The notes below the pieces were generated by a model that worked only from the letters and a program-made list of their open reading frames with translations, searched no databases and was not told where the DNA came from. From contig JBKOUY010000147.1 in the NCBI GenBank assembly GCA_046723645.1, forward strand, positions 1-21,130: DNA of 21,130 nt, in the 5' to 3' direction. The position numbers and the translations under genes are program-made. Of this stretch, positions 5,958 through 12,551 are shown piece after piece. How positions within the stretch are numbered: position 1 is the stretch's first letter; every line of letters begins with the position of its first letter. Source of the DNA: DASQUK01 sp046723645 (GTDB lineage Bacteria; Actinomycetota; Acidimicrobiia; Acidimicrobiales; VFJN01).

Positions 5958-6959
5958 ATGGGAATGGACCGACCCGGAGTCACCTTCGCATCCCTCATGG
6001 CCCTGGGGCCCGACCTGGCGGTTTCGACCGCCCGGACCGCAGCCGAGCTCGGCTACCGGAGCTTCTGGACCGCCGAGACGACCGGGCCCGAGGCGTTCTC
6101 CCTGCTCGGCACCGTCGGCCACGCGGCGCCGGGCCTGGACCTCGGGACCGGGGTCCTGGCTCTGCAGCTGCGCACGCCGATGGTGGTGGCCATGGCCGGC
6201 GCCACGCTCCAGGCTCTGGGGCCCGACCGTGACGTCCTGCTCGGCGTCGGCATCTCGTCGCCGGTAGTGACGCAACGGTGGCACGGCGTCCCCTACGGGG
6301 ACCGCCCGCTGGCGCGGGTGCGCGAGTACCTCACGCTGCTCCGCGCCTGCCTGTCCGGCGAGAAGGTCGACTTCGCCGGCGACTTCTACCAGGTCAGGGG
6401 CTTCCGGCTGGGCGTTCGGCTGGGCGACCGCGTTCCCAAGATCGTGCTCGGCGCCCTGAACCCTGCCATGTTGCGCCTGGCCGGCGAGCTGGCCGACGGC
6501 GTCCTCCTCAACTACCTCCCGGCGTCGCACGTTCCCTGGTCGGTCGAGCAGGTGCGCAAGGCTGCCGCTGGAGCCGGAGGCACGTGCACCGTCTACGCCT
6601 ACGTCCACGCGGGCGTGTGCGAGCGCGACGAGGGCATCGAGCTCGCCCGGCGCGACCTGTTCTCGTACGCCGTCGTGGACAGCTACGCGCGCAACTTCGA
6701 GCGGGCCGGGTTCGGCGACGAGGTGCGGGAGATCCGGGCGCGCTTCGCCGCCGGCGACCGTGAGGGGGCGATCGCCGCCGTGAGCGACCGCATGGTCGAC
6801 GCCATCGACGTGATGGGCGACGCCGACGCAGCCCACGCCACGATGCAGTCCTACGTGGACGCCGGCGTCGAGGTGCCGGTCCTGATGCCCCTACCCTGGG
6901 GCAGCGACCGGCGAGCCTCGGCCGATGCCACCATCCGGGCGGCCATCGGGAAAGGTTGA
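5958..6959 (+). CDS. LLM-class F420-dependent oxidoreductase
   Basis: This 333-aa protein has the luciferase-like monooxygenase TIM-barrel pattern. It has an AAELGYRSFWTAET strand-helix unit, LDLGTGVLALQLRTP after strand 3, LLGVGISSPVV, the insertion segment RVREYLTLLRACLSGEKVDF and a GALNPAMLRLAGELADGVLLNYL unit. In actinobacteria, proteins of this type usually use coenzyme F420 for hydride transfer to or from carbonyl, alcohol or alkene groups. The substrate is unknown. ATG 5958 is the start nearest the promoter; a second ATG lies two codons in. The SDR gene starts 3 nt after its stop, so the two enzymes are almost certainly co-expressed and may act in sequence. It is a recognisable relative of the LLM protein at 16742-17728. 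Confidence 0.88.
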   Translation: MGMDRPGVTFASLMALGPDLAVSTARTAAELGYRSFWTAETTGPEAFSLLGTVGHAAPGLDLGTGVLALQLRTPMVVAMAGATLQALGPDRDVLLGVGISSPVVTQRWHGVPYGDRPLARVREYLTLLRACLSGEKVDFAGDFYQVRGFRLGVRLGDRVPKIVLGALNPAMLRLAGELADGVLLNYLPASHVPWSVEQVRKAAAGAGGTCTVYAYVHAGVCERDEGIELARRDLFSYAVVDSYARNFERAGFGDEVREIRARFAAGDREGAIAAVSDRMVDAIDVMGDADAAHATMQSYVDAGVEVPVLMPLPWGSDRRASADATIRAAIGKG

Positions 6960-6961
6960 CC

Positions 6962-7819
6962 ATGGAGCTGCGTGACCGGATCTGCGTGGTGACCGGCGGT
7001 GCCAGCGGGATCGGCCAGGCCATGTGCCAGCGCTTCGCCGCCGAGGGCGCCCGCGCCGTGGTCGTCGTCGACAGGGACGCCGACGGCGCGCTGGCCACCG
7101 CCAACGCGCTCGGGGCGCGTGGAACCGCGCTCACCGCCGACGTCACGGTGGAGGCGGACGTCGAGGCGGTGGTGGAGCGCACCGAGGCCGAGATCGGCCC
7201 CATCGACCTGTTCGCCTCCAATGCCGGGATCCTCGGCTTCGGCGGCATCGACGCGCCCGACACGGTCTGGGAGTCGGTCTGGTCGGTCAACGTCCTCGCC
7301 CACCTGTACGCGGCCCGAGCGATGGTCCCCCTCATGCTCGGGCGCGGCGGCGGCTACCTGCTGTCGACCGCATCCGCCGCGGGGCTGCTGAGCCAGCCCG
7401 GTGACGCGCCCTACTCGGTCACCAAGCACGCGGCGGTGGCGTTGGCCGAGTGGCTGGCCATCACCTACGGCGACCTTGGCATCAAGGTGTCGTGCCTGTG
7501 CCCGATGGCGGTCGACACAGCCATGCTGCGGGGCGGCGCCGGCTCGCCGATCGAGGGGGCCGGGGACCCGCCCGCGGGAGCCGAAACCCAGGCCGCGGCG
7601 GTGGCGGGCATCCTGGCGCCCGATCGGGTTGCAGACACCGTGGTCGCGGGCATCCGCGACGAGCGCTTCCTGATCCTCCCCCATCCCGAGGTGGCCACCT
7701 TCGAGCAACGCAGGGCGGCGGACAGGGATCGCTGGCTGGCCGGCATGCGCCGGCTGAGCGCGGACCTCGCGTCGGGGACGCGCCGGGTCGGCACCCAGGC
7801 TCAGCCGCCCACCGGCTGA
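6962..7819 (+). CDS. Short-chain dehydrogenase/reductase (SDR)
   Basis: This 285-aa classical SDR has the nucleotide loop TGGASGIG at 11-18, an acidic residue after strand 2 (VVVDRD, Asp37) that favours NAD(H), NAG at 87-89, the catalytic Ser139 in STASAAG, and Tyr151-x3-Lys155 in APYSVTKHA. It should oxidise an alcohol or reduce a ketone in the cytosol. The ATG at 6962 lies 3 nt after the LLM stop; an in-frame TTG two codons earlier is less likely. The C-terminal extension (about residues 190-285) is longer than in minimal SDRs and contains a PHPEVATFEQRRAADRDRWL region shaped for substrate binding. Pairing with an LLM enzyme suggests successive redox steps on one substrate. Confidence 0.92.
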   Translation: MELRDRICVVTGGASGIGQAMCQRFAAEGARAVVVVDRDADGALATANALGARGTALTADVTVEADVEAVVERTEAEIGPIDLFASNAGILGFGGIDAPDTVWESVWSVNVLAHLYAARAMVPLMLGRGGGYLLSTASAAGLLSQPGDAPYSVTKHAAVALAEWLAITYGDLGIKVSCLCPMAVDTAMLRGGAGSPIEGAGDPPAGAETQAAAVAGILAPDRVADTVVAGIRDERFLILPHPEVATFEQRRAADRDRWLAGMRRLSADLASGTRRVGTQAQPPTG

Positions 7820-7825
7820 TACCTT
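7820..7825 (+). promoter_or_regulatory. -10-like hexamer TACCTT for the DUF6351 gene
   Basis: TACCTT immediately follows the SDR stop and precedes the inverted repeat at 7830-7845. Unlike most promoters here it lies 34 nt from the start codon, consistent with a short leader and a real ribosome binding site. Confidence 0.4.
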
Positions 7826-7829
7826 CGGC

Positions 7830-7845
7830 CTGACGAATCCGTCAG
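7830..7845. promoter_or_regulatory. Inverted repeat CTGACG-AATC-CGTCAG, candidate operator
   Basis: Two perfect 6-bp arms flank a 4-bp centre just downstream of the TACCTT hexamer, where transcription would start. Size and position suit a TetR- or GntR-type repressor site. Whether the local TetR protein binds it is unknown. Confidence 0.45.
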
Positions 7846-7847
7846 TA

Positions 7848-7854
7848 GGGGGAG
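7848..7854 (+). promoter_or_regulatory. Strong Shine-Dalgarno GGGGGAG for the DUF6351 gene
   Basis: GGGGGAG lies 5 nt before the ATG at 7860 and fixes that start. It is one of very few clear ribosome binding sites in the window. Confidence 0.7.
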
Positions 7855-7859
7855 AGCAG

Positions 7860-10340
7860 ATGCGCGGATTCAAGGCAAGCGCAACCGCGCTCGCAGCCTT
7901 GGTCATCGCCGTCGCGGCCGGCACGTTGGTCCCGGCCGGCGCGACGACCGGGTCGGCGTCGGCGCCCGAAGGCGACAACCGGTTCGAGATCACGGTGCTT
8001 TCGGGGCGCGCCGATCAGGTGTCAGGCGGCGACGCCCTCGTGCAGGTCAAGGTGCCCCGCACCGTGGCGCCCGGCGACGTGGTCGTCGAGCTCGGCGGCA
8101 CCGACGTCACCGACGCGTTCGGCGCGGGTGGCGACGATCGCACGCTCGTCGGGCTCGTCGAGGGCCTCGAGGACGGCGACAACACGCTGACGGTGAGCGC
8201 CGAGGGCGCCAACCCTCGCGGCTCCCAGTCCCGGCTCACGCTCACCAACCACCCCATCGGCGGTCCGATCTTCTCGGGCCCGCAGCAGCAGCCCTTCGTC
8301 TGCACCACCGCTCGCGCCCGCTTCGATGGGCGACCCCTGCTGGGCCAGCCGCTGGTCGACAACCAGGATCGGATCGGCATCCCCGTCGCCGCCGAGGACG
8401 CCCAGGGCGGGTACCCGCAGGACGGACGGGGCTACCCGACCGCCGAGGCCGAGATCGTCGGCTGGAGCAAGGACTGCGCCGCCAACACCCGCGTTGGGTA
8501 CGTGTACGGCGCCACCGGCGGGCAGTTCCGCTGGCTCGACGATCCCACCGGACCGCTCCCGGCCGACATCGCGACGGTCACGACGGTCGACGGCCAGACG
8601 GCCCCGTTCATCGTCCGTTGGGAGCGCGGCACGATCGACCGCTTCATCTACAGCGTCGCCATGCTGGCCCCGGCCGGTGAGGCCGACCCGGCCGCGCCCG
8701 ATGACTCGCTGTGGAACCGCCGCCTGGTCTTCAGCCTCGACGGGGGCGTCGGCATCGGCCACTTCCAGGGCACGACCAGCACCGGTTCGATGCTGCCCGC
8801 CGATCTCCTCGGCAAGGGCTACGGCGTCATGTGGTCGAGCGGCACCCGCACCAGCACCCACTACAACCTGCAGGTAGGGGGCGAGACCGCGCTCATGCTC
8901 AAGGAACACACCGTCGAGACGCACGGCGTGCCGGACTACACGGTCGCCGTCGGCGGGTCGGGCGGGGCCATCCAGCAGTACGTCTACGCCCAGAACCATC
9001 CCGGGCTGATCGACGCCGCCATCCCCCAGTACTCGTACTCCGACATGGTCACCCAGACGATCCACGTCGGCGACTGCGAGCTGCTGGAGCACTACTTCGA
9101 CGTCAGCGGGCGCGCCAACCCCCGCTGGAAGGATCCGGAGGTGCGCCAGGCGGTGATGGGGCTCAACGCCACCAACTTCCCCAAGAACCTGTCCCAGGGC
9201 GAGATCGACCAGTGGAACGGCCTGTACGGGCTGTACGGGCTCCTCGGCTACCAGGTCATGGACCGCGATCCCGCCTCGCCGGCGCCCGCCCTCACCGAGT
9301 GCCGGGCCAGTTGGTTCGGCCTCACCCCGCTGACGCTCAACCCCACGTTCACCAACGTGAACGACATCGACAAGCTGGCGCAGGGCACCGCCGGCGTCGA
9401 GTGGACCCACTGGGGTGACACCGTAAACATCTACGGGCGCGGCGACGACGGGTTCGCCCGGGTGCCGTGGGACAACGTCGGCGTGCAGTACGGGCTGCGG
9501 GCGCTTGTCGACGGCGTGATCGCGCCCGCCGACTTCCTCGACCTGAACGCCCAGGTCGGCAGCTGGAAGAACACCGCGGAGATGGTCCCCGAGGGCTTCC
9601 CGTTCCAGGGCGCGTTCAGCCCGCAGAACTTCGACCCCTGGAGCTCTCGCAACATGAACCGCAGCCCCGACGGCGGGGTCACGCCCGCACCGCGCCACGA
9701 GGGCGACCCCGACGCCATGCGGGCCGCCTACACGTCGGGCATGGAGTTCCAGGGCGACATCGACATCCCCATCATCGACTGGCGGCACTACCTGGAGGAC
9801 GAGCTGGACATGCACCACTCGCACCAGTCCTTCGCCACCCGCCAGCGCATGCTCAACGCCGACGGCGACGCATCCAACCAGGTCATCTGGTTCACCGACG
9901 CCCGGCCCGCCCGGGCGTTCGACCAGACGCCGATGGCGTTCGAGGTGATCGACGAGTGGATGGCGAACATCCACGCCCACCCCGAGCGGGGCGTGGCCGG
10001 CAACAAGCCGGCTCGGGCGGTCGACTCCTGCTTCGACACCAGCGGCAACCTCATCGCCTCGGGCCAGCACGTCTGGGACGGCATCCTCGACGATCGCTCA
10101 GCCGGCGCCTGCACCCAGCGCTTCCCCGTCTACTCGTCGTCCCGCCGCCAGGCCGGTGGGCCCTACGAGGGCGGCGTGTGGAAGTGCAAGCTGCAGTCGG
10201 TCGATCGCGCGATCGACAAGGGCCTGTACGGCGACTGGCGGCCGAGTACCACCGAGAAGGCACGGCTCGAGCAGATCTTCCCAGACGGTGTCTGCGACTT
10301 CACCAAGCCCGACGTCGGCAAGCCCAACGGCCCCAACTGA
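7860..10340 (+). CDS. Secreted DUF6351-family protein, probable serine-type hydrolase
   Basis: This 826-aa protein starts with a Sec signal peptide: a basic n-region (MRGFK), a hydrophobic core up to about residue 24 and a likely cleavage after AGA near residue 28. Residues 40-130 look like an immunoglobulin-like beta domain (FEITVLSGRADQVSGGDALV and following). The rest resembles DUF6351, including the C-terminal FPVYSSSRRQAGGPYEG and FPDGVCDFTKPDVGKP segments, which I recall as family features. AVGGSGGAIQQ puts Ser367 in a GxSxG nucleophile elbow, followed by a helix, as in alpha/beta hydrolases. Several cysteines (148, 206, 406 and C-terminal ones) suggest disulfides outside the cell. The exported protein may cleave an ester; the substrate is unknown. 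An SDR and an LLM enzyme lie just upstream. Confidence 0.8.
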   Translation: MRGFKASATALAALVIAVAAGTLVPAGATTGSASAPEGDNRFEITVLSGRADQVSGGDALVQVKVPRTVAPGDVVVELGGTDVTDAFGAGGDDRTLVGLVEGLEDGDNTLTVSAEGANPRGSQSRLTLTNHPIGGPIFSGPQQQPFVCTTARARFDGRPLLGQPLVDNQDRIGIPVAAEDAQGGYPQDGRGYPTAEAEIVGWSKDCAANTRVGYVYGATGGQFRWLDDPTGPLPADIATVTTVDGQTAPFIVRWERGTIDRFIYSVAMLAPAGEADPAAPDDSLWNRRLVFSLDGGVGIGHFQGTTSTGSMLPADLLGKGYGVMWSSGTRTSTHYNLQVGGETALMLKEHTVETHGVPDYTVAVGGSGGAIQQYVYAQNHPGLIDAAIPQYSYSDMVTQTIHVGDCELLEHYFDVSGRANPRWKDPEVRQAVMGLNATNFPKNLSQGEIDQWNGLYGLYGLLGYQVMDRDPASPAPALTECRASWFGLTPLTLNPTFTNVNDIDKLAQGTAGVEWTHWGDTVNIYGRGDDGFARVPWDNVGVQYGLRALVDGVIAPADFLDLNAQVGSWKNTAEMVPEGFPFQGAFSPQNFDPWSSRNMNRSPDGGVTPAPRHEGDPDAMRAAYTSGMEFQGDIDIPIIDWRHYLEDELDMHHSHQSFATRQRMLNADGDASNQVIWFTDARPARAFDQTPMAFEVIDEWMANIHAHPERGVAGNKPARAVDSCFDTSGNLIASGQHVWDGILDDRSAGACTQRFPVYSSSRRQAGGPYEGGVWKCKLQSVDRAIDKGLYGDWRPSTTEKARLEQIFPDGVCDFTKPDVGKPNGPN

Positions 10341-11178
10341 GCTTGACGTCGCGCCCGAACGGCTGCCCCTCGCGCTCGCGGAGCTGCACCGGGGCCTGCC
10401 GGTCGGGGGCGTGCTCGACCTCGCGGTCGGCGCCCGTGGCGGGCTCGATCGATCCGGCTTGGATGACGACCGGCTGCGCGATCTCCTCGTCGGCGCCGGC
10501 TTCGAGCCCCTGGAGCCGGGACCGGCGGCCCCCCGGCGGGCGGGCGCGGGCGCGCCGGGCCGGCTGGTGGCGCGTGCACGACGGGCCCGGACGCTGCCCG
10601 ACACCGTGGGCGTGGGGATGCGGCTGCTCGTCTGCGGGCTCAATCCGAGCCTGTACGCCGCCGACGCAGGCGTGGGCTTCGCCCGGCCTGGCAACCGGTT
10701 CTGGCCGGCGGCGCTGGCGGCGGGGCTGGTGACCGTCGACCGCGACCCCGACCACGCACTCCGCCACCACGGCGTCGGCATGACCGACATCGTCAAGCGC
10801 GCCACGGTGGCCGCCGACGAGCTGACGACTGCGGAGTACCGGAGCGGGCTGACCCGCGTCGAGCGGCTGGTGCGCTGGCTCCGCCCGGATGGCGTCTGCT
10901 TCATCGGGCTGGCGGGATGGCGCGCCGCCGTGGATCGGCGGGCGCAGCCGGGCCTCCAGCCCGGGGGTCTCGCCGACGTCCCCGCGTACGTCATGCCGTC
11001 GACCAGCGGGCTCAACGCCCGCACGTCGCTGGGCGAGCTCAGGGCCCACCTTCGGGCGGCGGCGGCGCTGGCTCGGGTCAGTCGCCCATCTCGGCGAGGC
11101 GCGCCTGGGACTCGTCGGCCGCCCACGAGAAGACACCCTTCGACATCGTCGACAGCTCCTCCGCCGACCGGGCGCTGA
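10288..11178 (+). CDS. mug: Mug-type mismatch-specific uracil-DNA glycosylase with an N-terminal methyltransferase-like stub
   Basis: The core matches the Mug/TDG family of mismatch-specific DNA glycosylases. It has RLLVCGLNPSLYAADAGVGF with the GLNPS active-site loop at 117-121, GNRFW at 135-139, GMTDIVKRAT, and the DNA-intercalation-type loop MPSTSGLNA at 236-244. These enzymes excise uracil or thymine-like bases mispaired with guanine. Escherichia coli Mug has the first motif near residue 20, whereas here about 110 codons precede it. Part of that region (ALAELHRGLPVGGVLDL, then LRDLLVGAGFEPLE) looks like the end of a class I methyltransferase. The start is uncertain: GTG 10288 covers the whole similar region but overlaps the previous gene by 53 nt; GTG 10411 or the GTG/ATG near 10612-10618 are alternatives. 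The last 101 nt overlap the convergent hydrolase gene. Confidence 0.75.
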   Translation: MSATSPSPTSASPTAPTELDVAPERLPLALAELHRGLPVGGVLDLAVGARGGLDRSGLDDDRLRDLLVGAGFEPLEPGPAAPRRAGAGAPGRLVARARRARTLPDTVGVGMRLLVCGLNPSLYAADAGVGFARPGNRFWPAALAAGLVTVDRDPDHALRHHGVGMTDIVKRATVAADELTTAEYRSGLTRVERLVRWLRPDGVCFIGLAGWRAAVDRRAQPGLQPGGLADVPAYVMPSTSGLNARTSLGELRAHLRAAAALARVSRPSRRGAPGTRRPPTRRHPSTSSTAPPPTGR

Positions 11179-12349
11179 ACACCTCGGCCCGCACCTGGTG
11201 GACGCCCGCGTCGTCGGGTGCCGCCTGCGCAGCCAGCTCGGCCAGGTGCCCCGCCAGCCGCAGGTCCCCGGCCGCCGCCAGCTCGGCCGCACGCTCGGCC
11301 AATCGCCCGGCACCGCCGGCCAGCGCGGCCAGCTCCCCTGCGAGCTCGCCCTCCGGCGCGGGCTTCAGGTGTGCCGGGTTGCCGTCGTACCAGCCGCCGT
11401 AGAGGCGCCAGACGGTCCGCACCACGAACTCGGGCTCGTCGTAGACGGGCCGCAGGTAGGGGCGGTCGAGGAGATCGGTAGGCGCCCGTACGGTGTGCAC
11501 GATGTCGTCGAGCCGGGCGCCCGAGTTCATCAGCTCGAGGGTCTGATCCACCAGGCTGTCCAGCAGGTCAGCCGTCTCGGTGAGCGCCCGCCGCACCCGC
11601 TCGGCGCCCGCGATGGGCCAACCGTGACCGGGCAGCAGCAGCTCGGGTTCGAGCGCCACCATCTCCCGCAGCGCGATGGCCCAGTCCCTCGGGTAGCGCT
11701 GCACCTTCTGCGGATTGCCGCAGTTGGGCGACGCCCAGATGAACAAGTCGCCGGTGCAGACCGCGCGCCGCTCCGGCAGCCAGATCCAGGTGTGATCGTC
11801 GGTCTCGCCCCGGCCGTGGTGCAGCTCGAAGCGCTCGCCGCCCACCTCGACGTCGTGCCGCCGGACATAGGTCTCGTCGGGATAGCGGTACTCGGTGGGC
11901 CACTGCAGGCCCGGAATCTTGAACTGCCGGGCGTTGATCACCGCGTTGTAGCCGGCGGTGAGGCGGTACCGGTCGAATCGCTCCGACACCAGCTCGTGGG
12001 CCACGACCCGCGGCCGCGGGCGACCGTCGGCATCGGCCTGGTCCTCGTAGGGACCGAGGCCGAAGACGTGGTCGATGTGGCCGTGCGTGTAGAGCGCCGC
12101 CACCAGCGGGAGGTCGGTCCAGGCCCGCATCTTGTCGAAGTTGGCCCGGGCCAGGAATTGGCTCCCGGTGTCGATGAGCACCAGCGACCCGTCGGCCACG
12201 ACGCCGGTCACGTTGCCGAACGCCGTGATGAACGCGACGCCGGGCGCGACCTCGTCGAGGTCACTGTTCACCGCCACCGGATGCACCTGCTCCACCGAGA
12301 CCTCGCCCGCCCAGAGCTTGTCCGTCACCTCGAGCGCACCGCGACCCAT
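11078..12349 (-). CDS. Metallo-beta-lactamase-fold hydrolase with alkylsulfatase-like C-terminus
   Basis: This 423-aa protein has the metal site THGHIDH at 88-94 (His89, His91, Asp93, His94), then DDHTWIW with His186, CTGDLF with Asp201 and LPGHGWP with His242, which together complete a di-metal MBL site. The C-terminal 170 residues are helical and include LYGGWYDGNPAHLKP and a tail rich in Ala and Leu (LAERAAELAAAGDLRLA). This resembles the dimerisation/TPR-like region of SdsA/BDS1-type alkylsulfatases, although LYGGWYDGNP is also shared by MBL relatives of other specificity. The substrate is therefore open. ATG 12349 follows TAGTGT by 7 nt. The first ~35 residues have no signal peptide, so it is probably cytosolic. 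It is divergent from the conservon. Confidence 0.82.
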   Translation of the reverse strand: MGRGALEVTDKLWAGEVSVEQVHPVAVNSDLDEVAPGVAFITAFGNVTGVVADGSLVLIDTGSQFLARANFDKMRAWTDLPLVAALYTHGHIDHVFGLGPYEDQADADGRPRPRVVAHELVSERFDRYRLTAGYNAVINARQFKIPGLQWPTEYRYPDETYVRRHDVEVGGERFELHHGRGETDDHTWIWLPERRAVCTGDLFIWASPNCGNPQKVQRYPRDWAIALREMVALEPELLLPGHGWPIAGAERVRRALTETADLLDSLVDQTLELMNSGARLDDIVHTVRAPTDLLDRPYLRPVYDEPEFVVRTVWRLYGGWYDGNPAHLKPAPEGELAGELAALAGGAGRLAERAAELAAAGDLRLAGHLAELAAQAAPDDAGVHQVRAEVFSARSAEELSTMSKGVFSWAADESQARLAEMGD

Positions 12350-12356
12350 GGTGCCG

Positions 12357-12362
12357 ACACTA
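12357..12362 (-). promoter_or_regulatory. -10-like hexamer TAGTGT for the MBL-fold gene
   Basis: TAGTGT on the minus strand ends 7 nt before the ATG at 12349 with no Shine-Dalgarno, which supports that start over frames that continue further upstream. Confidence 0.45.
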
Positions 12363-12403
12363 TGACGACGCCCGGCGTCGCTTCCCCCGTCCGCAACGTT
12401 GGA

Positions 12404-12421
12404 CATTGATCTGCATCAGTG
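12404..12421. promoter_or_regulatory. Imperfect inverted repeat in the MBL/conservon divergent spacer
   Basis: CATTGAT-CTGC-ATCAGTG has arms matching at six of seven positions. It sits in the 202-nt spacer (12350-12551) between two divergent genes. The rest of the spacer holds a GGAATG tandem duplication at 12445-12456 and GC-rich DNA with no other recognisable element. Confidence 0.25.
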
Positions 12422-12535
12422 CGGTACGTAGCAGCGCCGCCACCGGAATGGGAATGGGCGGGCGAATGCCCTGCTCGGACGGGCAAGGGACCGCGGAACG
12501 TGGCTTACGGATGGGGGGCCGCCCACCTGTTGTGT

Positions 12536-12541
12536 TAAGAA
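12536..12541 (+). promoter_or_regulatory. Candidate -10 region TAAGAA for the conservon
   Basis: TTAAGAATT is the only AT-rich stretch close to the cvnA start; TAAGAA ends 10 nt before the ATG at 12552. The match to TATAAT is poor and no -35 is evident. Confidence 0.25.
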
Positions 12542-12551
12542 TTGGGGTCCT

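Noticed and set aside
8022..10070. A 682-codon open frame antisense to the DUF6351 gene, and similar long antisense frames at 1257-2948 and 18739-20814
   Set aside because: They are by-products of GC-rich codon use on the opposite strand: composition is low-complexity or Arg/Gly/Val-rich, no family motif is seen and each lies over well-supported genes.
12445..12456. GGAATG tandem duplication upstream of cvnA as a binding site
   Set aside because: Only two copies of six bases exist, with no symmetry or conserved spacing to a promoter.
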